Source of the DNA: CAVPWP01 sp050789285 | GTDB taxonomy: Bacteria; Pseudomonadota; Alphaproteobacteria; Rhodobacterales; Rhodobacteraceae | Direction: 5' to 3' | Assembly (NCBI RefSeq): GCF_050789285.1 | Contig: NZ_JBOUVX010000002.1 | Coordinates: 248,001-312,000, forward strand | Length of the DNA stretch: 64,000 bases | Shown here: one piece after another, positions 27,729-35,552 of the stretch | Layout of the letters: the number at the start of each line of letters is the position of its first letter | Position numbering within the stretch: position 1 is the first letter of the stretch | Position numbers and translations under genes: made by a program | The notes under the pieces: generated by a model | What the model was told of the DNA's origin: nothing | Seen by the model: only the letters and a program-made list of their open reading frames with translations | The model's database searches: none

Positions 27729-28469
27729 ATGACCGCAACAACGATCGACCCCGCCGAGATCGACAAGTTCCAGGCCATGGCCGACGAATGGTGGAATCCC
27801 GAAGGCAAGTTCAAACCGCTCCACATGCTGAACCCATGCCGGCTGGACTATATCACATCGCAGATCGCTGCCGAATTCGATCGTGATCTTTCCGCGGCGC
27901 GGCCGTTCGAAGGGCTGCGCCTTCTCGACATCGGGTGCGGCGGCGGCCTTCTGAGCGAACCGATGGCGCGTCTTGGGGCCGACGTCGTGGGCGCGGATGC
28001 AGCGGCGCGCAACATTCCGGTGGCGCGGCTGCACGCCGAACGCTCGGGGCTGACGATCGACTACCGGCACACCTCGGCCGAGGCGCTGGCCGAGGCCGGC
28101 GAGCGCTTCGATGTCGTGCTGAACATGGAAGTCGTCGAACACGTGTCCGACCCGCAGGTCTATCTGACCGCCTGCCAGGAGCTTCTGAAGCCCGGCGGGT
28201 TGATGATCTGCTCGACCCTCAACCGCAATCCGAAAAGCTTCATCATGGCGATCGTGGGGGCGGAATACGTGATGCGCTGGCTGCCGAAGGGCACGCACGA
28301 GTGGAAGAAGTTCATCACCCCCGACGAACTTTACGACCTGATCGGCAAGGCCGGCCTCGATCCTGTCGACCGCAAGGGCTTTGTCTTCAACCCGGTCACA
28401 TGGTCCTGGTCGATTTCGGCCCGGGACCTGTCGTGCAATTACGTCACGGCTTCGGTGAAGTCGGCCTGA
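27729..28469 (+). CDS. ubiG: Ubiquinone biosynthesis O-methyltransferase UbiG
   Basis: A 246-residue SAM-dependent methyltransferase that performs both O-methylations in ubiquinone synthesis. Family signatures: FQAMADEWWNPEGKFKPLH near the start, SAM motif LDIGCGGGLLSEPMARLGA, VVLNMEVVEHVSDP, and the late GTHEWKKFITPDEL and NPVTWSWSIS. An in-frame GTG lies immediately before ATG 27729. Its 3' end overlaps the converging marR gene by 26 bases. Confidence 0.96.
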   Translation: MTATTIDPAEIDKFQAMADEWWNPEGKFKPLHMLNPCRLDYITSQIAAEFDRDLSAARPFEGLRLLDIGCGGGLLSEPMARLGADVVGADAAARNIPVARLHAERSGLTIDYRHTSAEALAEAGERFDVVLNMEVVEHVSDPQVYLTACQELLKPGGLMICSTLNRNPKSFIMAIVGAEYVMRWLPKGTHEWKKFITPDELYDLIGKAGLDPVDRKGFVFNPVTWSWSISARDLSCNYVTASVKSA

Positions 28470-28908
28470 GGTCTTCGTCGAAGCGCGCGCGGATCTCGCG
28501 CAGGACGGGAAGCGCCACGCGCACCTTGTCAGCCCCGATCGCATCGACCGATTCGGCGATGATCGGCGTGATCGCGGCCAGCGCCGCGTCGCGCGCCGCC
28601 CGGCCCGAAGGGCTGATGGACACGAACTTGCGCCGCGCGTCGTCCCAGTCGGGGCGGATATGGACATGTCCGGCCCAGGCCAGCTTGCCCAGCGTATTCG
28701 TCATCGCCCCCCGCGTGACATGGAACGATCGGGCAAGCTGCGCCGGGGTCTTTTCGCCGCCGCTACGGGCAAGATGATTGAGCACCGAGAAGTGGCTGAG
28801 TTCCATTCCCTTGGGCAGCGCGCGCGACAGCCGGTTCCGGACAAGCTGGTCGGCCATCACGAGTTCGCTGAACAGCGCGACGGCAAGGGGCTCGTTCGGG
28901 TCAGTCAT
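28444..28908 (-). CDS. MarR-family transcriptional regulator
   Basis: A 154-residue winged-helix DNA-binding protein. The recognition region runs PAQLARSFHVTRGAMTNTLGKLAWAGHVH (shown in part), followed by the wing (RPDWDDARRKFVSISPSGRAA). MarR proteins bind palindromic promoters as dimers and are released by small ligands or oxidation; the target here is unknown. It is the last gene of the comF-grxC-nitrilase-marR run, overlapping the nitrilase stop by 4 bases, and may regulate that operon. Confidence 0.9.
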   Translation of the reverse strand: MTDPNEPLAVALFSELVMADQLVRNRLSRALPKGMELSHFSVLNHLARSGGEKTPAQLARSFHVTRGAMTNTLGKLAWAGHVHIRPDWDDARRKFVSISPSGRAARDAALAAITPIIAESVDAIGADKVRVALPVLREIRARFDEDLRPTSPKP

Positions 28909-29738
28909 CGGGGTCCGTGAAACTTTCGGTCGTGGCGCAGCGACGGCACGCGTCTGCGCGCATGTTCCACTTCGGCGGGGTCAAGTTCAACAAGCGTCAC
29001 GCCCGGTTCGGTGCCGGCATCGGCCAGAACCTCGCCCCAGGGCGCAACGGCAAGGCTGTGACCATGGGTTCTGCGCGGTTTTCCGGCAGTCGCGGGATGG
29101 GTTCCGGTCTGGGCTGGCGCCAGGACATAGCACCCCGTCTCGATCGCGCGGGCACGCAATAGCACCTCCCAGTGCGCGGCGCCGGTCACCGGCGAAAACG
29201 CCGCCGGAACGCTCAGCACCGTCGCACCCGCCTGGGCAAGGCCGCGGTAGAGGTAGGGAAAACGCAGGTCATAGCAGACCGACAGGCCAAGGGTGAACGG
29301 ACCGACTGCGGCGGTGACGGCGCGATCGCCCGGACGGAACCCCGCGCTTTCGCGATAAGTCTCCTCGGGCGTCACATCCACGTCGAACATATGGATCTTG
29401 TCGTAGCGCGCCGCGATCGCGCCGTCGGGCGCGATCAGGAACGACCGGTTGACGAAGCGGCCGTCGCCCCCGTCCTGTTTGAGCGCGAGCGAGCCGACCA
29501 GAAGCCAGATGTCCAGCGCCGCGGCCTGTTCGCGCAGGCCGGCAAGGGTGATATCCTTGTCCTCGGTCCGAAGCACATCGGCCTGGCGGTCACGGCTGGA
29601 GGAAACGCAGTTTGTGACCTCGGGCGTCAGAACGAAGGTCGCCCCTTTCGCGGCCGCCTCGGCGACAAGCGCCCGGGTCATCGGCAGGTTCGCCGCCGGA
29701 TCGTCGCCCGATGTCAGCTGAACCAGACCCGCCCGCAT
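28905..29738 (-). CDS. Carbon-nitrogen hydrolase (nitrilase superfamily, Nit-like)
   Basis: A 277-residue nitrilase-fold amidase. The catalytic triad is visible: Glu40 (LTPEVTN), Lys114 (RYDKIHMF) and Cys155 (SVCYDLRFP). The sequence is closest in type to the Nit1/Nit2-like branch, which in other organisms repairs deaminated glutathione or hydrolyses omega-amides; this fits the neighbouring glutaredoxin but is an inference. It starts 3 bases after grxC and overlaps marR by 4 bases. Cytoplasmic. Confidence 0.9.
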   Translation of the reverse strand: MRAGLVQLTSGDDPAANLPMTRALVAEAAAKGATFVLTPEVTNCVSSSRDRQADVLRTEDKDITLAGLREQAAALDIWLLVGSLALKQDGGDGRFVNRSFLIAPDGAIAARYDKIHMFDVDVTPEETYRESAGFRPGDRAVTAAVGPFTLGLSVCYDLRFPYLYRGLAQAGATVLSVPAAFSPVTGAAHWEVLLRARAIETGCYVLAPAQTGTHPATAGKPRRTHGHSLAVAPWGEVLADAGTEPGVTLVELDPAEVEHARRRVPSLRHDRKFHGPR

Positions 29739-29741
29739 CCG

Positions 29742-30002
29742 TCAGCCCGCGGCGAGCAGAGGGTCCAGCTTGCCTGCCCTCTCCATCGCGTAAAGATCGT
29801 CGCAGCCGCCGACATGGGTGCCCCCGACGAAGATCTGAGGCACGGTGTAACGCCCATTCGCGCGTTGCATCATCGCCTGACGCAGCGCCGGGTCGCGCGA
29901 GACGTCGAATTCGGTGAAGACGACGCCCTTCTGGGTCAGAAGGCGCTTGGCGGCATGGCAGAAGCCGCAGGACGGAGAGGTATAGATCTCGACGGTTTGC
30001 AT
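29742..30002 (-). CDS. grxC: Glutaredoxin 3
   Basis: An 86-residue thioredoxin-fold protein reducing disulfides with glutathione. Active site CGFC at residues 12-15; the cis-proline TVPQIFVGGTHVGGCDDL binds glutathione. Two ATG codons lie close together (30008 and 30002); the second has GGGG nine bases upstream and gives the usual length. It follows comF by 34 bases. Confidence 0.95.
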   Translation of the reverse strand: MQTVEIYTSPSCGFCHAAKRLLTQKGVVFTEFDVSRDPALRQAMMQRANGRYTVPQIFVGGTHVGGCDDLYAMERAGKLDPLLAAG

Positions 30003-30036
30003 GGGCATGGCCCCGGAAATGCGTGTTGACGCATAT

Positions 30037-30741
30037 CTAGGGGGTCTTTGCCACGCGCGCCAGCACCAGCACCGAGACCTGCGTTGCGCCGGCGGCAAGG
30101 CAGGCAGTCGCGCAGGCCGAGAGGGTCGCCCCCGAAGTCATCACGTCGTCCACAAGAACGATATCCTGCCCGGTCAGGGGCCGGGCGGCGCGAATCGCAA
30201 GCTCGGTGTTGGCGAACCGGGCCTCGACCCCAAGACCATCCTGCACGGGCGTCTTGCGGACCCGCCGAAGGGCATCGGGCGTCGCCTGAAGGCTGGTCAG
30301 CGCGGAAAGCGCGCGTGCAAGTTCGGCCGCCTGGTTGTAGCGGCGCGAAAAAAGGCGCGTCCAGTGCACGGGAACCGGCACAAGGACGACGCCGGACGTC
30401 AGGATGTCGCGCCCTGCCTCGGCCAGCCAGCGCGCCGCCGGGCGCGCAAGATCGGTTCGGTCGCCATGCTTGAGGCGCAGCACGATGCGCCGGGCATTGC
30501 CGTCGTAAAGAAGGGCGGCGCGGCCCTTTGCCCAGGGTCGGGGCAGCCCGAGGCAATCGTCGCAGATCGCCGTACCATCGGCGCGATCCCCCAGAAGCGG
30601 CTGACCGCAGGCATCGCAGCACAGGCCCCTGATGAAGGGCGTGTCGGCCCAGCACGCCGGGCACAGACCGTGCGCGCCCTCGACTAGCGCGCCACAGCCG
30701 ACGCATTGGTCGGGGTAAAGAAGGCGGATCGCGCCTTTCAT
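30037..30741 (-). CDS. comF: ComF family phosphoribosyltransferase-like protein
   Basis: A 234-residue protein. Two N-terminal zinc-ribbon pairs (CVGCGAL..., CPACW, CDACGQPL, CDDC) lead into a type I phosphoribosyltransferase fold with the PRPP loop VLVDDVMTSGATL near the C-terminus. ComF is required for DNA uptake in competent bacteria, including recipient capability for gene transfer agents in Rhodobacter. ATG 30741 fits the family start (MKGAIRLLYPDQC); ATG 30801 would overlap the divergent gene. First gene of the comF-grxC-nitrilase-marR operon. Confidence 0.92.
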   Translation of the reverse strand: MKGAIRLLYPDQCVGCGALVEGAHGLCPACWADTPFIRGLCCDACGQPLLGDRADGTAICDDCLGLPRPWAKGRAALLYDGNARRIVLRLKHGDRTDLARPAARWLAEAGRDILTSGVVLVPVPVHWTRLFSRRYNQAAELARALSALTSLQATPDALRRVRKTPVQDGLGVEARFANTELAIRAARPLTGQDIVLVDDVMTSGATLSACATACLAAGATQVSVLVLARVAKTP

Positions 30742-30799
30742 CAGCACCGCAGAGCGCCTAGGTAGCGCCGAAAGCAACCCGCGGGACATCGTGCGAGAC

Positions 30800-31657
30800 A
30801 TGGCCGGGCCTCATCTTCTGTTCGATCGGGCGGCGCTTCGGCGGCAGCGAACCCGGGCCGCCCTGACCGGGCCGGACCTGTTCCTGCACGTGCACCTTGC
30901 CCTTCTCCTTGAGGAAAGGCTTGCCGAGGTTAACAGGTCGTTTACACGATCTGCGCTGGTGGCGCCCTTCCTGCAGCCCTTTTCGAAGCTGATGCCTTGG
31001 GCGGCGGCGATCGCGGACGACGAGCTGCTCGACCTGCAGCCCGAGGCGCACGACCTTGTCGTTCACGCCATGGCGCTGCACTGGGCCAACGATCCTGTCG
31101 GCCAGATCGTGCAGGCGCGGCGGGCGCTGACGCCCGACGGGCTGTTCCTTGGCGCCTGCCTTGGCGGCCGAACCCTGTCGGAGCTGCGCACCGCCCTGAC
31201 CGAGGCCGAGGTGCGACTGACCGGGGGCCTGTCACCCCGCATCGCCCCGATGGGCGAGATCCGGGATCTGGGCGCGCTGATCCAGCGGGCCGGATTGGCC
31301 CTGCCGGTGGCCGACAGTCTGGCCCTGACGGTCGAATACCGCGACGCGCTTCACCTGATGCGTGACCTGCGCGCCATGGGCGAAGGCAACGCGCTGGCCG
31401 CGCGGCGTCGGGGTATCGCGCCCCGCGCGCTGTTTGCCGACGCCGCGCGGATCTATGCGGACCGCTTCGCCTTGCCCAACGGACGCATCCCCGCGACCTT
31501 CGAATTCGTGTTTCTCACCGGCTGGGCACCGGCCGACAGCCAGCCCAGGCCCCTGCGTCCCGGGTCGGCGGCGACGCGGCTGGCCGATGCGCTGGGCGTG
31601 GATGAACACCCGGCGGGGGATCCGGCGGACCCCGCGGGGAACGCGCCAAAAGTTTGA
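30800..31657 (+). CDS. NDUFAF5/BioC-like methyltransferase-fold protein lacking the SAM motif
   Basis: A 285-residue protein similar in layout to NDUFAF5-type SAM methyltransferases: N-terminal LLFDRAALRRQRTRA, HDLVVHAMALHWANDPVGQIVQ and LTPDGLFLGACLGGRTLSELR. Where the family normally has the glycine-rich SAM-binding motif (D-L-G-C-G-x-G), this protein has FTRSALVAPFLQPFSKLMPW, so SAM binding is doubtful. Related degenerate forms are, I believe, common in Rhodobacteraceae. ATG 30800 is chosen; GTG 30791 is possible. It diverges from comF and precedes hemH by 62 bases. Confidence 0.75.
   Translation: MAGPHLLFDRAALRRQRTRAALTGPDLFLHVHLALLLEERLAEVNRSFTRSALVAPFLQPFSKLMPWAAAIADDELLDLQPEAHDLVVHAMALHWANDPVGQIVQARRALTPDGLFLGACLGGRTLSELRTALTEAEVRLTGGLSPRIAPMGEIRDLGALIQRAGLALPVADSLALTVEYRDALHLMRDLRAMGEGNALAARRRGIAPRALFADAARIYADRFALPNGRIPATFEFVFLTGWAPADSQPRPLRPGSAATRLADALGVDEHPAGDPADPAGNAPKV
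30930..30944. promoter_or_regulatory. CtrA-like motif about 190 bases upstream of comF
   Basis: TTAA (30930-30933), seven bases, TTTA (30941-30944): one mismatch to the CtrA site TTAA-N7-TTAA. It lies inside the divergent methyltransferase-fold gene, about 190 bases before the comF start, so a regulatory role is uncertain. Confidence 0.2.
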
Positions 31658-31681
31658 CCTTTCGGCAAAAGCCGTTATTTC
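31654..31681 (+). promoter_or_regulatory. Weak promoter candidate for hemH
   Basis: TTGACC (31654-31659) overlaps the stop codon of the preceding gene; TATTTC (31676-31681) follows after 16 bases. The -35 is good, the -10 poor. It lies 39 bases upstream of the hemH start. Confidence 0.3.
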
Positions 31682-31719
31682 ACCGCCAAACCTTCCAATT
31701 CCGATATGGACCGCGCAAG

Positions 31720-32811
31720 ATGCTCGATGCGAACGCTCAGCGGAACGATGCCGCCTTGAAGACCGAGACTGTCACGCGTGCCTCCCACCTGCCGGTGGAC
31801 CATCCGCCGCTGAAGCGGGCGAAGACCGGCGTGCTTCTGGCCAATCTTGGAACGCCGGACGGCTATGACTACTGGTCGATGCGACGCTATCTGAACGAGT
31901 TCCTCTCGGACCGTCGCGTCATCGACTACAGCCCCTGGATCTGGCAGCCGCTGCTGCAACTCATCATCCTGTCCAAGCGGCCGTTTTCGTCGGGCGCCGC
32001 CTACAAGTCGATCTGGAACGAAGAGGCCGGCGAAAGCCCGCTGATGACGATCACCAAGGCGCAGACGTCCAAGATCGCCGCCGCGATGAAAGCGCGTCAC
32101 GGCGACGACGTCATGGTCGACTTCTGCATGCGTTACGGCAATCCCTCGACGCCGGCCAAGGTGCGCGAGATGACCGAGGCCGGCTGCCGCCGCATCCTGT
32201 TCTTCCCGCTTTATCCGCAATATGCCGGGGCGACCACCGCCACTGCGAACGACCAGTTCTTCCGGTCGCTTCTGGACCTGAAATGGCAGCCCCCGGTGCG
32301 CACCGTTCCGGCCTATTTCGACCGTCCATCCTATATCGACGCGCTCGCGCAGTCGGTCGAGCGCGCCTATGGCAAGATGGACCAGAAGCCCGACATCCTG
32401 GTCTGTTCGTACCACGGCGTGCCGAAGCGCTATTTGATGGAGGGCGACCCCTATCATTGCCAGTGCCAGAAGACGACGCGGCTTCTGAAGGAGCGGCTGG
32501 GCTGGGGCGACGACAAGATCATCACCACCTTCCAGTCGCGCTTCGGCCCTGAAGAGTGGCTCAAACCCTATACGGTCGAGGAAGTCGCCGCGCTGGCGAA
32601 AGCCGGAAAGAAGCGAATCGCGGTGATCGCGCCCGCGTTCTCGGCCGACTGCATCGAGACGCTCGAAGAGATCAACGAGGAGATCCGCGAAAGCTTCGAA
32701 CATGCGGGCGGCGAGGACTTCACCTATATCCCCTGCCTGAACGACGACGACGCGCATATCGCGGCGCTGGCGGAAGCGATCGACGAAAACCTGAAGGGCT
32801 GGATCGATTGA
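31720..32811 (+). CDS. hemH: Ferrochelatase
   Basis: A 363-residue enzyme inserting ferrous iron into protoporphyrin IX, the last step of haem synthesis. Motifs: GVLLANLGTPD near residue 37, YLNEFLSDRRVID, RYGNPS, LFFPLYPQYAGATTAT, CSYHGVPKRY (with the active-site His) and the late APAFSADCIETLEEI. ATG 31720 gives a length close to rhodobacterial homologues; the frame extends 22 codons further upstream. Its stop codon lies inside a terminator hairpin. Confidence 0.96.
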   Translation: MLDANAQRNDAALKTETVTRASHLPVDHPPLKRAKTGVLLANLGTPDGYDYWSMRRYLNEFLSDRRVIDYSPWIWQPLLQLIILSKRPFSSGAAYKSIWNEEAGESPLMTITKAQTSKIAAAMKARHGDDVMVDFCMRYGNPSTPAKVREMTEAGCRRILFFPLYPQYAGATTATANDQFFRSLLDLKWQPPVRTVPAYFDRPSYIDALAQSVERAYGKMDQKPDILVCSYHGVPKRYLMEGDPYHCQCQKTTRLLKERLGWGDDKIITTFQSRFGPEEWLKPYTVEEVAALAKAGKKRIAVIAPAFSADCIETLEEINEEIRESFEHAGGEDFTYIPCLNDDDAHIAALAEAIDENLKGWID

Positions 32812-32831
32812 TCCAGCCCTTCGGTCTTGTC
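32796..32831 (+). terminator. Terminator overlapping the hemH stop codon
   Basis: GGGCTGGATC (32796-32805) pairs perfectly with GATCCAGCCC (32810-32819) around GATT, followed by TTCGGTCTTGTC. The hemH stop TGA is in the loop and right arm. It may also serve the converging L,D-transpeptidase gene, whose stop is 30 bases away. Confidence 0.7.
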
Positions 32832-32848
32832 GTCCTGTCGGCCGGACG

Positions 32849-33442
32849 TCAGATCAGCAGGACCTGCGTGCCGACCTTCGCCATTTCGTAAAGCTCTTCG
32901 ATGTGCTCGTTGTAAAGGCCGATGCAGCCGTTCGACGATCGCCGGCCGATCTTGCGCGTATCGTGGGTGCCGTGAATCCGGTAATAGGTCCAGCTCAGGT
33001 GAAGTGCGCGGGTGCCCAGCGGATTGTTCGGCCCCGGCGGAACGTAATCGGGCCATTCCGGGTTGCGCTGCCGCATCGCCGGCGTCGGCCGCCAGTCGGG
33101 CTCGGGGTCCTTCAGCGTGACCTGCGTGCGTCCCCGGCGCGTAAGATCCTCGCTCAGCGGGACGGAGGTCGGATAAAGCCGGTAGGTCATCCCGTCCGGC
33201 GACCAGTAGTGCAGCGCGCGCGACGAGATATCGACAAGGATCGCGCCGTTGGTGAGGCTGTCGAAATAGGGTTGCCAGTCCTGCGAGCGAAAGCTCGAGG
33301 CGTTGCGCATGACGGTTCCGGACAGTTGCCGCTCCATCTCGACGGTATTCGGCAGCTCCTGCCCAAAGGCAGGCGCCGCAGCCACGGCAAGACCTGCACC
33401 GATGAAGCCCCGCCGGCTCAACGTCGTCTTCGCGTCGCTCAT
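32849..33442 (-). CDS. L,D-transpeptidase (YkuD), Tat-exported
   Basis: A 197-residue exported enzyme. The N-terminus has a twin-arginine signal (SRRGFIGAGLAVAAAPAFG). The YkuD domain shows the catalytic motif: His157 and His160 (RIHGTHD) and Ser170-Asn-Gly-Cys173 (SSNGCIGL). L,D-transpeptidases form 3-3 peptidoglycan cross-links or attach proteins to the wall in the periplasm. GGAAGGAAAGAG precedes ATG 33442. It diverges from the CAP lipoprotein gene over 166 bases; a second, shorter L,D-transpeptidase is at 34.2 kb. Confidence 0.93.
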   Translation of the reverse strand: MSDAKTTLSRRGFIGAGLAVAAAPAFGQELPNTVEMERQLSGTVMRNASSFRSQDWQPYFDSLTNGAILVDISSRALHYWSPDGMTYRLYPTSVPLSEDLTRRGRTQVTLKDPEPDWRPTPAMRQRNPEWPDYVPPGPNNPLGTRALHLSWTYYRIHGTHDTRKIGRRSSNGCIGLYNEHIEELYEMAKVGTQVLLI

Positions 33443-33552
33443 CTCTTTCCTTCCCTCGATTCCCTCGAACAGTCAGCCTTCGATGCTATTCACTTCGGCG
33501 AGATTTCGCAATTCACGCCTGTGTCAGCATTGCATCGTGGCAACGGTTCCAT

Positions 33553-33579
33553 TTGAACCGCCATCTGCAAGGCTGTAAT
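33553..33579 (+). promoter_or_regulatory. Promoter candidate for the CAP lipoprotein gene
   Basis: TTGAAC (33553-33558) and TGTAAT (33574-33579, five of six -10 matches) with a short 15-base spacer, 29 bases upstream of the ATG. The surrounding 166-base divergent region is AT-richer than its neighbours and presumably drives the transpeptidase gene as well. Confidence 0.35.
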
Positions 33580-33608
33580 GCTTCGCAAAATTCTGCCATC
33601 GAGGCCCC

Positions 33609-34142
33609 ATGAAGACTGTTGTCGCCCTTCTTTCCGCCGCCCTTTTCCTGTCGGCCTGTGCTGCGCCCGAGGGCCCGCGCATCGGTCCCGACGGACAGCC
33701 GCTGCCGCAGGTCTACCGGATCACGGCACGGGAGGAGAATCGGATCCCGTTCCGGATGCTCGACTCGGTCAACGCGCTGCGGCAGGTGCAGGGCGCGCAG
33801 CCGCTTCGCCTGAACGCCGAGCTGAACGCGGCCGCCGCGACCCATTCGCGCGACATGTCGGTGCAGAACCGGCCGTGGCATTTCGGGTCCGACGGATCGT
33901 CGCCCATCGACCGGGTGTCGCGTGTCGGCTACAACGGCCGCTTCCTGGGCGAGAACATCTCGGAGACCTACGAGACCGAGCTGCAGACGCTCAGTGCCTG
34001 GATGTCGACCCCCGAGACGCGCGGGGTCATCATGGATCCCCGCGCAAGCGACATGGGCTTCGCCTGGTATCAGGAAGAAGGCGGCAAGATCTGGTGGACG
34101 CTGATCACGGGTCAAAGCGGCGCCGGACCGCTGGCCTTCTGA
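33609..34142 (+). CDS. CAP-domain (SCP-like) lipoprotein
   Basis: A 177-residue predicted lipoprotein: signal peptide with lipobox LSAC (Cys17), then a CAP domain (FRMLDSVNALRQVQGAQPLRLNAELNAAAATHSRDMS, given in part; RPWHFGSDGSSPIDRVSRVGY; LGENISETY; WWTLITGQ). It is shorter than the CAP protein at 24.4 kb and lacks its cysteines. Function is unknown; it lies between two L,D-transpeptidase genes, suggesting an envelope role. GAGG precedes ATG 33609. Confidence 0.9.
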   Translation: MKTVVALLSAALFLSACAAPEGPRIGPDGQPLPQVYRITAREENRIPFRMLDSVNALRQVQGAQPLRLNAELNAAAATHSRDMSVQNRPWHFGSDGSSPIDRVSRVGYNGRFLGENISETYETELQTLSAWMSTPETRGVIMDPRASDMGFAWYQEEGGKIWWTLITGQSGAGPLAF

Positions 34143-34176
34143 TCCTCAGCCTCGACGTCCGGCGAACTTCGTTTGT

Positions 34177-34671
34177 TCAGTCCAGAATCGTGATCGGCGT
34201 GCCGGTGCGGACCATCGCGTAGATGTCCCGCATCTCCTTGTTGCTGACGGCGATGCAGCCGGCCGTCCAGTCGCGCGACCGCACCCGTTTCCCGTTCGGT
34301 TCACCGTGGATGAAGATGTCGCCGCCGGGGCTGACGCCCATGGACTGTGCGCGGGCCATATCCTCAGGGCTGGGATAGGAAATCCCCAGCGACAGGTGGT
34401 ACGCGCTTTCGGGGTTGCGGCGGTCGATGTAGTAGTGGCCGACCGGTGTGCGCCCGTCGCCTTCGCGTTCCTTGTGGCCGCGCGGCTGGAAGCCAAGGTC
34501 GATGTCGAACACGCGCAGCGGCGTGTCGTGATGCATCAGGTACATCTTGCGGCTTTCCTTGGCGACGATGATCCGCGTCACTTCGGGGCCGTTGTAGGTG
34601 TAGGTCTTCGGCGCGCATCCCGCTAGGATCAGCACGCCGGCGAGGATGATCGCGCCGAGAGAGAATTTCAT
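34177..34671 (-). CDS. L,D-transpeptidase lipoprotein
   Basis: A 164-residue predicted lipoprotein (lipobox LAGC, Cys19) with a minimal YkuD domain: RIIVAKESRKMYL, GDGRTPVGHYYI, His122 (IFIHGEPNG) and the catalytic Cys139 in DWTAGCIAVSN. It would cross-link or anchor to peptidoglycan from the membrane side of the periplasm. It converges with the CAP lipoprotein gene (34-base gap) and lies downstream of the Nav channel gene on the same strand, with its own promoter candidate. Confidence 0.93.
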   Translation of the reverse strand: MKFSLGAIILAGVLILAGCAPKTYTYNGPEVTRIIVAKESRKMYLMHHDTPLRVFDIDLGFQPRGHKEREGDGRTPVGHYYIDRRNPESAYHLSLGISYPSPEDMARAQSMGVSPGGDIFIHGEPNGKRVRSRDWTAGCIAVSNKEMRDIYAMVRTGTPITILD

Positions 34672-34709
34672 CTGCCTGCCCGTTCCGAATTACTTTCGGT
34701 TATGGCCAA

Positions 34710-34738
34710 ATCATACCCGAGTTCTCGGAAGCAGAAAA
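34710..34738 (-). promoter_or_regulatory. Promoter candidate for the L,D-transpeptidase lipoprotein
   Basis: Minus strand: TTTTCT (34738-34733), 17 bases, TATGAT (34715-34710; five of six matches). A small CCGAG-AA-CTCGG palindrome sits in the spacer. It is about 40 bases upstream of the ATG. Confidence 0.4.
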
Positions 34739-34758
34739 GCAGGTTTGAGTAAACGAAT

Positions 34759-35547
34759 CTAGGATCCTTCGCGCCGGCTCTGTGCATCCAGACGGGTCTC
34801 GATCGCGGTCAGGCGGGACAGGACCTCGTCGCGGTAGGCATCGGTGGCCGTGTTGGCCTCTTCGGCATGGGCGTCCTGCATCGAGTTGACGATGAGACCG
34901 ACAAGAAGGTTCACCACCGCAAAGGTCGTGACCATGATGAAGGGCACGAAGAAAGCCCATGCGTAGGGATAGACCTCCATGACCGGGCGGACGATGCCCA
35001 TCGACCAGCTTTCCAGCGTCATGATCTGGAACAGAGAATAGGCCGACCGGCCCAGCGTGCCGAACCAGTCGGGGAAACTGGCAGCGAACAGCTTCGTCGC
35101 CATCACCGCGCCGATGTAGAAGATCAGCGCCATCAGCAGAAAGACCGAACCCATGCCGGGCAGCGCGGTGATGAAGCCTTCGACCACTCGGCGCAGCCGT
35201 GGCGCGACCGAGATGACGCGCAACAGCCGCAGGATCCGCAGTGCCCGCAGCACGCTGAGGGTCTGGGCCCCGGGAACTAGCGCGACGCCGACGATCACGA
35301 AATCGAAGACATTCCAGCCCGACCGGAAGAAGGCCAGACGATGGGCCACCAGCTTGAGCGCGATCTCGATCACGAAGACCGCAAGGCAAGCCATGTCGAG
35401 CGCGCGTATCAACGGCCCCCATTCCGCCATCAGCGTCGGCGAGGTCTCCAGGCCAAGAAGCACGGCGTTGAACAGGATCACGCCAAGAATGGTGTTCCGC
35501 ACGGCCGCTTGGTCGAGGAACGCCTGAAGGCGGGTCCGGAAAGTCAT
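34759..35547 (-). CDS. Bacterial voltage-gated sodium channel (BacNav/NaChBac family)
   Basis: A 262-residue, six-segment channel subunit (a homotetramer in known relatives). S4 carries four arginines at every third residue (Arg101, 104, 107, 110). The pore has the selectivity filter TLESWSMG at residues 177-184, the sequence of known sodium-selective BacNav channels. S6 (about 195-222) is followed by an acidic neck and a short C-terminal coiled coil (DEVLSRLTAIETRLD). ATG 35547 has AAGGA upstream and the normal family length. It starts 5 bases after an rRNA methyltransferase gene. Known relatives occur in marine Rhodobacteraceae. Confidence 0.93.
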   Translation of the reverse strand: MTFRTRLQAFLDQAAVRNTILGVILFNAVLLGLETSPTLMAEWGPLIRALDMACLAVFVIEIALKLVAHRLAFFRSGWNVFDFVIVGVALVPGAQTLSVLRALRILRLLRVISVAPRLRRVVEGFITALPGMGSVFLLMALIFYIGAVMATKLFAASFPDWFGTLGRSAYSLFQIMTLESWSMGIVRPVMEVYPYAWAFFVPFIMVTTFAVVNLLVGLIVNSMQDAHAEEANTATDAYRDEVLSRLTAIETRLDAQSRREGS

Positions 35548-35552
35548 CGGGG

